64,000 nucleotides of DNA from Neorhizobium sp. NCHU2750. Its GTDB lineage: Bacteria; Pseudomonadota; Alphaproteobacteria; Rhizobiales; Rhizobiaceae. A program made the position numbers and the translations under genes. Position 1 is the first letter of the stretch; each line of letters opens with the position of its first letter. A model generated the notes under the pieces. That model saw only the letters and a program-made list of their open reading frames with translations, searched no databases and was not told the DNA's origin. The stretch covers positions 1,178,001 to 1,242,000 of the forward strand of contig NZ_CP030827.1 of the NCBI RefSeq assembly GCF_003597675.1. Direction: 5' to 3'. This document shows, one piece after another, positions 30,102-39,800 of this stretch.

Positions 30102-31244
30102 ATGACCGATAAAGTGCAGAGCAACGCCAAGGTTGCGCTGATTACCGGTGTTACGGGCCAGGACGGCTCTTATCTTGCTGAGTTTCTTTTGGCTAAAGGG
30201 TATCAGGTTCACGGCATCAAGCGTCGTGCATCCTCTTTCAATACTGCCCGCGTCGATCACATATACGAAGATCCGCATATCAAAGATCAGCGTTTCAAAC
30301 TTCACTATGGCGATCTGTCTGATACATCGAATCTGACCCGCATCATTCGTGATATAGAGCCGGATGAGGTCTATAACCTCGGCGCGCAGTCGCACGTTGC
30401 AGTAAGTTTCGAGGCGCCCGAATATACCGCCGACGTTGATGCAATTGGCACCTTGCGTCTTCTTGAGGCTATCCGCTTCCTCGGCCTTGAGAAGAAGGCT
30501 CGCTTCTATCAGGCCTCGACATCTGAACTGTATGGCCTCGTCCAAGAGATCCCGCAGCGCGAGACGACGCCCTTTTATCCGCGATCGCCTTATGCGGTCG
30601 CCAAGCTCTATGCCTACTGGATCACGGTAAATTATCGTGAAGCCTACGGGATGTATGCCTGCAACGGCATTCTCTTCAATCACGAATCGCCGCGCCGAGG
30701 AGAAACATTCGTCACCCGCAAAATCACTCGCGGCCTGTCAAATATTGCGATGGGGCTGGAAACGTGCCTCTTCATGGGCAACATCGATAGCTTACGCGAC
30801 TGGGGCCATGCGAAGGACTATGTCCGTATGCAGTGGATGATGTTGCAACAGAATGCTCCCGAAGACTTTGTCATCTCGACAGGGCTGCAGTACTCCGTCC
30901 GTGAGTTCATTCAGTGGACTGCCAGTGAACTCGGTCTGACACTCGAGTTTTCGGGGCAGGGCGTCGACGAGGTGGCGACCGTTGCTGACATCAAGGGGGA
31001 TCTTGCACCTGCGCTCAAGGTCGGCGATGTGGTGCTGCGCATCGATCCTCGCTACTTCCGCCCCGCCGAAGTCGACACGCTTCTTGGCAGTTCGGAAAAG
31101 GCGAAAGAAAAGCTTGGTTGGGTGCCTGAAATAACCGCTCGGGAAATGTGCGCCGAAATGGTCGTCGAAGACCACAAGGCAGCTCGGCGACATGCACTCC
31201 TAAAAGAACACGGGCTAGATCTGCCCGTTAGTTTGGAGGGATGA
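30102..31244 (+). CDS. gmd: GDP-mannose 4,6-dehydratase
   Basis: 380 residues. The N-terminal Rossmann motif [16 protein letters not shown], the STSELYG segment and the active-site Tyr-x3-Lys in [12 protein letters not shown] are typical of Gmd, as is [16 protein letters not shown]. It converts GDP-mannose to GDP-4-keto-6-deoxymannose. GGGGGC precedes the ATG. It is followed directly by fcl, so the pair makes GDP-L-fucose; in Rhizobium the Nod-factor homologues are called noeL and nolK. Length is normal. Confidence 0.96.
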   Translation: MTDKVQSNAKVALITGVTGQDGSYLAEFLLAKGYQVHGIKRRASSFNTARVDHIYEDPHIKDQRFKLHYGDLSDTSNLTRIIRDIEPDEVYNLGAQSHVAVSFEAPEYTADVDAIGTLRLLEAIRFLGLEKKARFYQASTSELYGLVQEIPQRETTPFYPRSPYAVAKLYAYWITVNYREAYGMYACNGILFNHESPRRGETFVTRKITRGLSNIAMGLETCLFMGNIDSLRDWGHAKDYVRMQWMMLQQNAPEDFVISTGLQYSVREFIQWTASELGLTLEFSGQGVDEVATVADIKGDLAPALKVGDVVLRIDPRYFRPAEVDTLLGSSEKAKEKLGWVPEITAREMCAEMVVEDHKAARRHALLKEHGLDLPVSLEG

Positions 31245-31246
31245 AC

Positions 31247-32212
31247 ATGGCGGCCTACGATCTTAAGGGCAAGAAAGTCTATGTTGCAGGTCACCGCGGT
31301 ATGGTCGGATCCGCAATTGTCCGCCGCCTTGCCGCCGAAGCCTGCACAGTTTTGACTGCAACCCGTGCTGAGCTGGATTTAACCCGACAAGAGCAGGTGG
31401 AGGCGTGGATGGAGAGGAACCGTCCCGACGCCGTCTTCCTCGCCGCCGCCAAGGTCGGAGGTATTTTTGCCAACGATACCTATCCAGCGGATTTTCTTTA
31501 CGAAAATATGGTGCTCGAGGCGAACATCATTCATGCCGCCCATAAGGTCGATGTAGAAAAGCTTCTATTCCTGGGTTCGTCTTGCATTTACCCTAAATTC
31601 GCGGACCAGCCGATCGTGGAAGAATCTCTTCTGACCGGCGAACTTGAGCCGACCAACGAATGGTATGCTATCGCCAAGATCGCTGGCATCAAGCTCTGCC
31701 AAGCTTATCGCAAGCAACATGGTAATGATTTCATTTCGGCCATGCCAACCAATCTCTACGGGCCAGGTGACAATTTTGACTTGAAATCAAGCCATGTCAT
31801 GCCGGCTTTAATTCGTAAGGCACATGACGCGAAAATGTCTGGTGCAGAGAGCGTCACAGTCTGGGGGACAGGCACGCCACGCCGTGAGTTCCTGCATGTC
31901 GATGATTGCGCTGAGGCCTGTGTCCACTTGATGAAAGTCTATTCCGACTTCTCGCACGTCAATGTCGGCTCGGGCTCAGATGTGACCATCCTTGAACTGA
32001 CCGAGATGGTATGCCGCGCCGTCGGCTTTGCCGGCAAGATCGTTCACGATCTTTCAAAACCGGACGGTACGCCAAGAAAGTTGATGAGCGGGGCAAAGTT
32101 GCAGGGCCTCGGCTGGACGCCGAAAATAGCCCTCGAGGATGGTATCGCAGCAACTTACCAGGCCTTTGTTGATGGCAACTTCGCCGAGCGCCAACACGTG
32201 AGTGCTGCCTGA
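31247..32212 (+). CDS. fcl: GDP-L-fucose synthase
   Basis: 321 residues from the ATG at 31247, 6 nt after GGAGGG; an in-frame ATG at 31241 overlapping the gmd stop is an alternative. The NAD(P) motif VAGHRGMVGSAIVRRL, FLGSSCIYPK and catalytic YAIAKIAGIKLC are diagnostic. It epimerises and reduces the Gmd product to GDP-L-fucose. Its stop overlaps the next start by one base, so the block from gmd to the flippase is probably one operon. Fucose in the polymer is the expected outcome. Confidence 0.95.
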   Translation: MAAYDLKGKKVYVAGHRGMVGSAIVRRLAAEACTVLTATRAELDLTRQEQVEAWMERNRPDAVFLAAAKVGGIFANDTYPADFLYENMVLEANIIHAAHKVDVEKLLFLGSSCIYPKFADQPIVEESLLTGELEPTNEWYAIAKIAGIKLCQAYRKQHGNDFISAMPTNLYGPGDNFDLKSSHVMPALIRKAHDAKMSGAESVTVWGTGTPRREFLHVDDCAEACVHLMKVYSDFSHVNVGSGSDVTILELTEMVCRAVGFAGKIVHDLSKPDGTPRKLMSGAKLQGLGWTPKIALEDGIAATYQAFVDGNFAERQHVSAA

Positions 32213-33507
32213 TGAGCAACGCGGTCGCCGGATCACTTACAACAAGCGTGATTTCGAAGGACGGGAAAACGCGACGGAATGATCGTAAGATAGTTGTCTA
32301 CGGTATGAATTATGCCCCGGAAATAGCCGGTGTCGGTAAATATACGGGCGAAATTGGTGCCCACCTTGCCGCTGAAGGCTGTGATGTAACGGTCGTTACA
32401 ACGCCACCTCATTATCCGGGCTGGGAGGTTCGCGATGGCTACCGAAACCGGTTCTCGGTTGAGTTGTCAGATGGCGTGAAAATTTTTCGTGTGCCGCTGC
32501 TGCTGCGTAGCCGTATGCGTGGAATTTGGAGGCTGCTCGCGCCTTTGAGTTTTGCGCTGACGTCGGCGCCTCTCATCTTTGGGCTTATCTTACATCGACG
32601 GCCCAACACGGTGCTCAGCGTTGAGCCAACTCTGTTCGCGGCACCGGTTGCGCTACTTGCAGCTAAACTCGTCGGCGCGACAACGGTGCTTCATGTTCAG
32701 GATCTGGAAGTCGACGCCGCTTTTGCTGTCGGACATCTGGGTTCTAAAACATGGCTCAAGCGGCTTGGCGCTCTTTTCGAGCGCTTCACCATGAAGCGGT
32801 TTGATAAAATAGTCACGATATCAAATCGCATGGCTGAAAGGATCGTTGAAAAAGGCGTTCCAGAAGAAAGGGTTTGCATCGTTCGCAACTGGGTGGATCT
32901 CACGCATATCTACCCCTTGGAGACGACAAGTACCTACAGGCAGGAGCTTGGCTTCTCAGAGAACGACTTTGTCGTCCTTTACTCCGGAAATATCGGTGCA
33001 AAGCAAGGCTTGAATGTACTGCTCGATGCTGCCGTCCGCTTGAAGAGCGAGCGTAGTATCCATTTCGTCATTGCCGGGGAGGGGCCGTCGAAAGCAGAAT
33101 TGCAAGCGCAATACGGCCACCTAGAGCGCGTGCACTTTCTGCCCTTCCAGCCATATGCTCGATTCAACGAGTTTCTCAACATGCCGGATCTTCATGCGCT
33201 GCCGCAAGACCGGGGAGCCGCAGATCTGGTTTTGCCCTCCAAACTTGGTGGCATGCTCGCAAGCGGCAAACGCATTGTGGTGACCGCAGATAAGGGGACG
33301 GAGTTGGCAGATTTCGTTGAAGACGCTGCAATTATCGCGCCACCAGGTGATGTTGAGGCTCTTGCTGACGTGATCCGTATTGCGGCATCCGAAATCGCAA
33401 CTGGGCCGATGCCTGCACAGATGGAGCGCGTTCGTGTTCTATCAAGAGACGACGGACTTTCGCGCCTCTCAGATACGTTGCTAATGCCGCGGAGCGAGTT
33501 GGCGTGA
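32212..33507 (+). CDS. WcaI-like glycosyltransferase (GT4)
   Basis: 431 residues. It starts one base before the end of fcl. The N-terminal stretch MNYAPEIAGVGKYTGEIG, then VVTTPPHYPGW, matches the WcaI family of colanic acid synthesis; the C-terminal half has the GT-B donor site (SGNIGAKQGLNVLLDAA, then a Glu-rich loop near LPSKLGGMLASGKRIV). It probably adds one sugar to the lipid-linked repeat on the inner face of the membrane. Acceptor and donor are unknown. Confidence 0.88.
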   Translation: MSNAVAGSLTTSVISKDGKTRRNDRKIVVYGMNYAPEIAGVGKYTGEIGAHLAAEGCDVTVVTTPPHYPGWEVRDGYRNRFSVELSDGVKIFRVPLLLRSRMRGIWRLLAPLSFALTSAPLIFGLILHRRPNTVLSVEPTLFAAPVALLAAKLVGATTVLHVQDLEVDAAFAVGHLGSKTWLKRLGALFERFTMKRFDKIVTISNRMAERIVEKGVPEERVCIVRNWVDLTHIYPLETTSTYRQELGFSENDFVVLYSGNIGAKQGLNVLLDAAVRLKSERSIHFVIAGEGPSKAELQAQYGHLERVHFLPFQPYARFNEFLNMPDLHALPQDRGAADLVLPSKLGGMLASGKRIVVTADKGTELADFVEDAAIIAPPGDVEALADVIRIAASEIATGPMPAQMERVRVLSRDDGLSRLSDTLLMPRSELA

Positions 33508-34811
33508 GTACAAGTCGGCGCGTTATATCGGGAACAATTGCTAACTCCGCAGGCATTGGGCTGAATGCTCTACTGCAGATCGTTTCCATTCCTGTACTGG
33601 TATCGTCTTGGGGGGAGCAACGATTTGGGGTGTGGATGATGCTGACCACTATACCAACCTATTTCGCGCTGACTGATTTGGGTTTCGTGCAGGCCGCCAC
33701 AAGTGAGATGACGATGCAGGTCGCGAGCGGTCAGCGTGACAAGGCTCTTTCGACCTTTCAGAGTTCGTCCGTCCTCATCTTCGTTATGTCCCTTACACTC
33801 GCTGCGGCAATTTTGTTTGCTCTGGTAGTAATGGGTAATAACGTAGACGCTTTTACCCAACATGACATAAGCTTGGGTTTGATTACTGTCTTATGTACTT
33901 TTGCAGCCCTTTCGCTTGTTTCCCGCATGACGTTGGCGGCGTTGCGCGCAACTGGTAGTTATGCAATCGGCTCGATCGCATTCGATACGATGACTACGGT
34001 GGAGGGGTTTGCTGGCCTTTTGGTTGCTTATTTAGGCGGAGATTTTTTGCAGGTCGCGCTCTGTTTGATGGTCTTTAGGTCGATAAACCTATTTTCTATG
34101 TACTGCATGCTACGCATCCTTACTCCATGGCTGCATTACGGGCTCGGTTATGCTTCACTGAAAGAAGCAAAACGTTTGTTAAAGCCGGCATTGGCGGCCA
34201 TGACTATACCTCTCGCTTTAGCAATAAACCTGCAGGGAGTTGTGCTAATCGTTGGCGCCGTGCTTTCTCCGGCAGCAGTCGCGGTTTTTACTCCAGTTCG
34301 AACCTGCAGTCGGTTGATGATACAGTTGGTCGGAGTAGTGAACCGAGCTACGATGCCTGAATTAGCGACTGCTTTCGCGCGGAGAAGCCGTGCGCAGCTC
34401 GTAAACCTCCTGAAAATTAATGCGGCTGCAATTGCCTGCCTGATAGTTCCCAGTTGCGTCATTCTGGGAGTCGGAGGCAAGGAACTCGTGATGCTTTGGA
34501 GTCTCGGTCATATTTCCGCTGACCGGAGCTTCGTTGCCCTAGTTGCCCTGTCTACGGCAATTCATGCGGTTTGGTACTTCGCGTCAAACGTGCTTTTGGC
34601 AACAAACTTGCATGTATCATTCGCGAAATACAGCTTGGGAGCCTCCGTTGCCACTCTTGTGATGGTGTTTGGTCTTTCTCAAGTCATGGGCTTAACCGGT
34701 ACCGGCCTAGCACTTGTTTGTGGGGAACTCATAAGCTTAATCGCGATTGTCTATGTATTCTCCCGGTCTATCTCCATCCTATTGGGTACACATAGCGAAA
34801 TTAATATGTAA
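33504..34811 (+). CDS. Wzx-like polysaccharide flippase
   Basis: 435 residues with about 12 hydrophobic segments, starting at a GTG that overlaps the preceding stop. The N-terminal SAGIGLNALLQIVSIPVL and later QGVVLIVGAVLSPAAVAVF segments resemble the MOP/PST flippase family. It should move the lipid-linked repeat unit across the inner membrane. From this gene onward the base composition falls compared with gmd-wcaI, a common sign of a variable, transferred segment. Confidence 0.82.
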   Translation: MSTSRRVISGTIANSAGIGLNALLQIVSIPVLVSSWGEQRFGVWMMLTTIPTYFALTDLGFVQAATSEMTMQVASGQRDKALSTFQSSSVLIFVMSLTLAAAILFALVVMGNNVDAFTQHDISLGLITVLCTFAALSLVSRMTLAALRATGSYAIGSIAFDTMTTVEGFAGLLVAYLGGDFLQVALCLMVFRSINLFSMYCMLRILTPWLHYGLGYASLKEAKRLLKPALAAMTIPLALAINLQGVVLIVGAVLSPAAVAVFTPVRTCSRLMIQLVGVVNRATMPELATAFARRSRAQLVNLLKINAAAIACLIVPSCVILGVGGKELVMLWSLGHISADRSFVALVALSTAIHAVWYFASNVLLATNLHVSFAKYSLGASVATLVMVFGLSQVMGLTGTGLALVCGELISLIAIVYVFSRSISILLGTHSEINM

Positions 34812-34864
34812 TTTATGTAGTACTGTGGGGGCACAGTATGGAAAACAGCCGTTACGGGTGAACA

Positions 34865-36001
34865 ATGGCGAATGTCAGTGTTATTTATCATCATTACCCT
34901 CACTACCGTCGACCGGTAGTGACCGAGTTATACCATAGTGGGCAACACTCTTATAAATTTTGGGGCTCGCACGATGTAGTAAACGGTATCGAGGTATTTC
35001 CAGGTGACGACACGGTTATTATCAATCCGCTATCGTTCAAGACAAAAGGGAAAAGGTGGATCCTCACTGGGTATTGGCCCGCGATCCTAGACCGTTCGGT
35101 CGACGTAGTTATCATCCTCGGCAATCCGAATATGCTCGCCACCTGGAAAATGGCATTGATGGCCAGAATGACGGGAAGAAAAGTGCTGTTTTGGGCGCAT
35201 GGCTGGTTGAAACGTGAGCCGTTCGTCAAGCGGATGATGCGTAATATATACTTCAGAATGGCGAACAAAATTCTGGTATACGGCGTGCGTGCTAAGGAGA
35301 TAGGTGCTGAAAGTGGCTATCCATGTGAGCGAATTTCAGTAATATACAATAGTTTGGATTTCGACAAAAGTCAGAAAATTCTTGCTCGGATATGCAACTC
35401 AAAAACATTTACTAATGCGCCTCAGCGATTGTTTCTATTACCAAGCTTGCCGTTGGTCATATGCACTGCCCGCATTACTAGTGCCTGCAGATTTGATTTA
35501 CTGTTTGAGGCCGCGCGTATGCTGAGTCAGAAAGGTAAGCCGGTCAACATTTTGTTGGTGGGTGATGGGCCTGAACGTCTTGGGCTTGAAGATATGGCGA
35601 AGCAATTGAAAATTAACGTATATTTCTTCGGAGCATGCTACGATGAAGACGTACTTGCAGAGCTTATTCATGGTGCCGACCTGACCGTCTCCCCGGGAAA
35701 GGTCGGTCTAACGGCGATACATAGTCTATCGTATGGAACGCCAGTAATTACGCATGACAATTTGGATGAGCAAATGCCGGAGGTCGAAGCAATTATTCCC
35801 GGGGTGAGTGGAGAGCTTTTCAGATACGGCGACGCAGCAGACTTGGCGAACTCGATCAATAGTTGGCTGGCCACCGATCATGACCGTAAAGTCGTGCGCG
35901 AGGAATGCATAAAAATCGTTGCTTCGACCTGGAATCCAGCCATGCAGAGAAAGCTCATTGATCAAGCCGTAAGTGAGGTTTTGGGAGAAAGGGTTCAATG
36001 A
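34865..36001 (+). CDS. glycosyltransferase family 4 protein
   Basis: 378 residues. The protein begins with a HHYPHYRRPV segment and has a GT-B C-terminal half with NILLVGDGPERLGLEDMAKQ, then SPGKVGLTAIHSLSYGTPVITHDNLDEQMPEVEA, the donor nucleotide region with its conserved Glu. The gene is AT-rich with rare codons such as ATA and AGA, unlike gmd. It overlaps the following acetyltransferase by 4 nt. Donor and acceptor are unknown. Confidence 0.85.
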   Translation: MANVSVIYHHYPHYRRPVVTELYHSGQHSYKFWGSHDVVNGIEVFPGDDTVIINPLSFKTKGKRWILTGYWPAILDRSVDVVIILGNPNMLATWKMALMARMTGRKVLFWAHGWLKREPFVKRMMRNIYFRMANKILVYGVRAKEIGAESGYPCERISVIYNSLDFDKSQKILARICNSKTFTNAPQRLFLLPSLPLVICTARITSACRFDLLFEAARMLSQKGKPVNILLVGDGPERLGLEDMAKQLKINVYFFGACYDEDVLAELIHGADLTVSPGKVGLTAIHSLSYGTPVITHDNLDEQMPEVEAIIPGVSGELFRYGDAADLANSINSWLATDHDRKVVREECIKIVASTWNPAMQRKLIDQAVSEVLGERVQ

Positions 36002-36582
36002 ACCGGCGAGGTGACATGCCGTCCGTGCCCAAACCAATGAAAGCTCGCGACACCGTAATTGAACGGTGCCGGATAGCAATCGATTCAGCTCCTAAAAGGA
36101 AGATAAGGAGAGCGCTGAATTTAATTGTGAAATGTCGCAACAGCGTTTCAGAAGTTGGTGAGGGATTTCAGATTGGTTTGTCGGTTAGAGTGCCCGCCGG
36201 AAGTCGGTTGGGGCGTTTTGGTTACATTGGTAGGGGCTTTTATTCGGCGAGTCCGATTTGCGTCGGCGACCTGTGCATGATTTCTACCAATGTCACGATA
36301 GTCGCAAATGATCACAATCCCAGCGATGCAGAGCAACCGATGCGTCTTGCGTTTACGTGGGGCCATCGGGTGACGGTGTTTGAAACTGACGTGTGGGTAG
36401 GGCATGGAGCGATCTTAAGATCTGGAATAACGTTGGGACGTGGCTGTGTCGTCGCTGCCGGGAGTGTCGTGACAAAGGATGTGGAGCCTTTCGCAATTGT
36501 CGGTGGCAATCCGGCGAAGGTCATTAGGTACCGTTTTGCGGAGGATCGCCGAATGCAGCATGATAGATTCGTAAATGGCTAG
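35998..36582 (+). CDS. hexapeptide-repeat acyltransferase (WbbJ-like)
   Basis: 194 residues, ATGA overlap with the preceding glycosyltransferase. The middle and C-terminal parts hold the left-handed beta-helix repeats: IGRGFYSASPICVGDLCMI, then DVWVGHGAILRSGITLGRGCVVAAGSVVTKDVEPFAIVGGNPAKVI. The catalytic-type His lies in VANDHNPSD. It probably adds acetyl groups from acetyl-CoA to a sugar of the repeat. The first 50 residues are basic and outside the repeat domain. Confidence 0.85.
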   Translation: MNRRGDMPSVPKPMKARDTVIERCRIAIDSAPKRKIRRALNLIVKCRNSVSEVGEGFQIGLSVRVPAGSRLGRFGYIGRGFYSASPICVGDLCMISTNVTIVANDHNPSDAEQPMRLAFTWGHRVTVFETDVWVGHGAILRSGITLGRGCVVAAGSVVTKDVEPFAIVGGNPAKVIRYRFAEDRRMQHDRFVNG

Positions 36583-37072
36583 GTTGGCGGCGCTTATTGA
36601 TTGTTCAGGAATTAGTCGGTATCCCCAGTCAAGTAGCTGATTTAGCACGTGAATTTGTTCTCGGCTCTTACTCTTGAGGCGATTTTGAAGAAGCCGAGAG
36701 AAAGTTCATTGAGCCGCGAATCAACGCGGTTGCCTCGCCCGAGCAGAGCCAGGCATTGCCCTAATCGATCTGGTCCGGCACAAGGTGTGTGTTTGTCGCT
36801 CTACATCTAATGACTGGCCCGCGTTTTTCTAAGCCAAAGATGAATGCAATCCCGCGCTGCCATAATCCGCCGACAGTCTCAGAAGAGATGATTGTCAGGT
36901 TACGGATGAATTTTCCGTCTGGCAAACGGGGCGAGCACAACGCTCCAAGTCGTCAGATAATACGAGTAGAAAAGTAATGATTGAAAGAAAAACAAGAAGA
37001 GAGTTGATTAATTGCGTCGATGCTGCCTTTGTGGGGTAAGATGTCGCGAATTTATCAAGGGTGTTTTGTGAA
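36583..37072. other. gene-free stretch
   Basis: 490 nt between two acetyltransferase genes. It interrupts an otherwise tight operon. No ORF is convincing; it may hold an internal promoter or a deleted gene. Confidence 0.4.
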
Positions 37073-37645
37073 ATGAGCCTTCTTGACGCTAAATTAAGTA
37101 ACCCCCGTGAAGGTGGTCCAAGTTTTTCATTGCGGCATAGGATTGTTAGGTTTGTTTGGGCTCTCATCTGGGGCGCTTTTGGCAACTGGACGCCGGTCTA
37201 TCTATATGCCTGGCGGCGCTTTTTGCTTAGGGTGTTTGGCGCCAGGATACATAAGACGGCAAAGGTCTATCCGGGTGTCCGGGTTTGGTACCCCGCGAAC
37301 CTTACTATGAACGAATATTCCTGCTTGGCGTCAGGTGTAAATTGCTACTGCATGGATCAGATCGAAATCGGCTCTTATGCTCTGGTTTCCCAAGGTGCCC
37401 ACTTATGCGGCGGCACACATGATATTGACGATCCGCACTTTCAACTCGTAGCCAAACCCATTGTAATCGGTCGCAATGCATGGATTGCCGCAGAAGCTTT
37501 CGTCGGGCCCGGAGTGACGGTGGGAGAGGGCGCAGTCATCGGCGCTCGGGCGGTTGCATTTAGGCCTGTCGAACCTTTCGCCGTTTACGCGGGGAACCCG
37601 GCAAAACTGAACCGTATGCGGAAAATCAATGGAGTAATTGCTTGA
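37073..37645 (+). CDS. WcaF-like acetyltransferase
   Basis: 190 residues from the ATG at 37073. After a hydrophobic amphipathic region (FVWALIWGAFGNWTPVYLYAW) come the hexapeptide repeats VRVWYPANLTMNEYSCLASGVNCYC, then VSQGAHLCGGTHDIDDP with the catalytic His and IVIGRNAWIAAEAFVGPGVTVGEGAVIGA. This matches colanic acid acetyltransferase WcaF. It overlaps the following glycosyltransferase by 4 nt. It adds O-acetyl groups to the polymer; the position is unknown. Confidence 0.87.
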   Translation: MSLLDAKLSNPREGGPSFSLRHRIVRFVWALIWGAFGNWTPVYLYAWRRFLLRVFGARIHKTAKVYPGVRVWYPANLTMNEYSCLASGVNCYCMDQIEIGSYALVSQGAHLCGGTHDIDDPHFQLVAKPIVIGRNAWIAAEAFVGPGVTVGEGAVIGARAVAFRPVEPFAVYAGNPAKLNRMRKINGVIA

Positions 37646-38562
37646 GTAGCGTTGCCGTCCTTATCCTGACCCATAATGAAGAAAAGCACATCGGGCGGGC
37701 TCTTCGAGCTGTCGCTCCGTTTGCGTCTGAAGTCTTCGTGGTCGATGCTTTCTCCTCTGATAAGACGGTAGATATAGCCAGCGCGCACGGTGCAAACGTA
37801 TTGTCGAACCCATGGACGAACTATTCTAAGCAATTCCAGTGGGGACTAGATAATGCTCCGATAAAAGCCGATTGGGTTATGCGGCTTGACGCCGACGAAG
37901 TGATCGAACCTGAGTTGGCGGAAGAGATTGCGACGAAACTTCCGAAGCTTGGCCAAGACGTAGCTGGCGTCAATTTAAAGCGGAAGCACATCTTCTTGGG
38001 ACGATGGATTCGACATGGGGGCCGCTATCCGTTGATATTGACGCGCATTTGGCGCAGAGGTCAAGGCCGCATCGAAGATCGGTGGATGGACGAGCATATC
38101 ATGATTTGGGGGGGGCGCACTGTGCTTTTCGATGCGCCGTTTTCTGATAACAATCTGAATGACATAGGTTTTTTCACTGAAAAACACAACAAATATGCAA
38201 CCCGAGAGGCAGTCGATGTTTTGAACCAGCGTTATGGGCTGTTTTTGCAAGACGTTGTATTGAAAACGGAAGCATCGTCGTTTCAGGCCTCTGCAAAGCG
38301 CTTTTTAAAGGAGCGCGTCTATAACCGAGTGCCATTCCCAATCTCGACGCTGTGCTATTTTCTCTATCGCTATATCTTTCAGCTCGGGTTCCTTGATCGT
38401 CGTGAAGGGCTGATCTATCATTTTTTACAAGGATATTGGTATCGCTTTCTAGTCGGTGTCAAAGTACTGGAATTGGACAGGGCGATAAGGCAGTTTCCCA
38501 CTGCGGAAGAGAAGTGCATTGAGCTGGCAAGACTTACTAAACTTGATATCGTGAGTGATTAA
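37642..38562 (+). CDS. glycosyltransferase family 2 protein
   Basis: 306 residues, TTG start overlapping the preceding stop, with GGAG upstream. The GT-A fold is visible: VAVLILTHNEEKHIGRAL at the start, VVDAFSSDKT, and the metal-binding Asp-x-Asp in MRLDADEVIEPEL. It resembles WcaE/KdtX-like members that transfer hexoses from nucleotide sugars. A C-terminal segment with aromatic clusters suggests membrane association. It is the last gene of the block before the AT-rich spacer and exosortase. Confidence 0.87.
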   Translation: MSSVAVLILTHNEEKHIGRALRAVAPFASEVFVVDAFSSDKTVDIASAHGANVLSNPWTNYSKQFQWGLDNAPIKADWVMRLDADEVIEPELAEEIATKLPKLGQDVAGVNLKRKHIFLGRWIRHGGRYPLILTRIWRRGQGRIEDRWMDEHIMIWGGRTVLFDAPFSDNNLNDIGFFTEKHNKYATREAVDVLNQRYGLFLQDVVLKTEASSFQASAKRFLKERVYNRVPFPISTLCYFLYRYIFQLGFLDRREGLIYHFLQGYWYRFLVGVKVLELDRAIRQFPTAEEKCIELARLTKLDIVSD

Positions 38563-38930
38563 CTATTCCGTTTAAAATTGAATTTTTGAGGGGTAAATTT
38601 TCCCCCTGGATCATGTGAATAGTAATTAATCCCGAATATATATGTGTACGTTGTTTTATAGGTGTGAATGGTGATTAACTGTCGTCGAAAATATAGTGCT
38701 GAGTACCGATTCATGAATGTGTAAAATAAACGAAAGGAGTTTTTGACATCTATATAAAGTCTATCTGATTTTATTTTATGCGTGTGGTGAAATAGTTATT
38801 TTTTTGCTTGATAATTTGGCGCCAGGCCGTGATCGTTGAGGTGCGGGTCACGGGTGAGAAGCGCGATCTAGAGGCCGGTCTTGGACGCAGGCGGGAGGTG
38901 GCTGATGACGATCTGTTTAGGGATTGCTCT
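38563..38930. other. two-part spacer upstream of the exosortase gene
   Basis: 368 nt. From 38563 to about 38815 the DNA is extremely AT-rich with several T runs, fit for a promoter. From about 38819 to 38920 it turns abruptly GC-rich and is open in the exosortase frame. That piece encodes charged residues unlike an exosortase N terminus, so it may be a leftover from another gene or an N-terminal extension from the TTG at 38808. Confidence 0.45.
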
Positions 38931-39800
38931 ATGAGTATGGTTGATATTTGGGGGCGGATTAGGGAACGAAAGTCTATGGGCCGCGAACGAGTATTCGGGT
39001 TTTCTCGTTCGGAGTTTTTTTCTCTGATTTTCATAGTGTCGACTAGCAATGCTATGCTTTACTCCATCGTCAGTGCGGTTGAGCGTTCGTTTATTTTCGC
39101 GGTGCTTAATACATTCGGGGTCAGTGCGATCGTCTGGTGCGGTCTATGGATGGGCACAAGTTTCGCGCTCAAAATTGAATCGGGCGTGATATCCCGAGTA
39201 GATAAAGCCGTTGGCGGAATAGTTTTGGCGGCGTGTTTCTTGCCGCTTGGGCCCACAACATGGGCACTCGTGTCGTTTCTTTCATTATATTTGATCCAAA
39301 CATCAAGAAATCCATCTGGTGCGCAGGCACGAGCGGGTTGGGTGTTCTTGGCGCTCTCAGTGCCGATGTTTTGGAGTAAACGCTTGTTCAGTTTCTTTTC
39401 GGAGTTTTTTCTTTCAATTGACGCGAGGCTGGTTTCAAGCATTACAATGACCGAAAGAACAGGAAACTTAGTGGCGATGCCAGACGGGCACGGGTATTTG
39501 CAAATCGCCGCTCCGTGCTCATCTATGGCGAATGTATCGCTTGCCGTTCTCTGCTGGGTCCTATTTACGCAAGCTTTTAATCTGCCGTGGCGTCCTGCTA
39601 ATGTATTATGGTGTGCCGTCGGATGTTTAGCTGTGGTTATTATTAACGTGTCGCGTATTACGTTGATTGGATTTTTTCCGGAATATTACGATGTGCTGCA
39701 TGGTCCAGTCGGAATAACTGTCGCGTCGTGGATATATATTTTATCGATGATGTCTGTTTGTTATGTGAGAGTGCGTATCGATGCAGCGCTATCGCTTTAA
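38931..39800 (+). CDS. exosortase-family transpeptidase
   Basis: 289 residues from the ATG at 38931 (TTTAGGGA upstream); TTG at 38808 would add 41 charged residues. About eight membrane segments. The catalytic set of exosortases is present in order: Cys196 in IAAPCSSMANVSL, Arg242 in INVSRITLIGFF and His257 in DVLHGPVG. Exosortases recognise C-terminal tails of motif plus helix plus basic residues and cut at the motif. Four proteins with such tails are in this window. It lies inside the polysaccharide locus, as for other exosortases (EpsH-like), and overlaps the next gene by 20 nt. I cannot assign a named subclass. Confidence 0.85.
   Translation: MSMVDIWGRIRERKSMGRERVFGFSRSEFFSLIFIVSTSNAMLYSIVSAVERSFIFAVLNTFGVSAIVWCGLWMGTSFALKIESGVISRVDKAVGGIVLAACFLPLGPTTWALVSFLSLYLIQTSRNPSGAQARAGWVFLALSVPMFWSKRLFSFFSEFFLSIDARLVSSITMTERTGNLVAMPDGHGYLQIAAPCSSMANVSLAVLCWVLFTQAFNLPWRPANVLWCAVGCLAVVIINVSRITLIGFFPEYYDVLHGPVGITVASWIYILSMMSVCYVRVRIDAALSL

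Noticed and set aside
36583..37072. Possible transposase remnant between acetyltransferases
   Set aside because: No inverted ends, no transposase motif in any frame.
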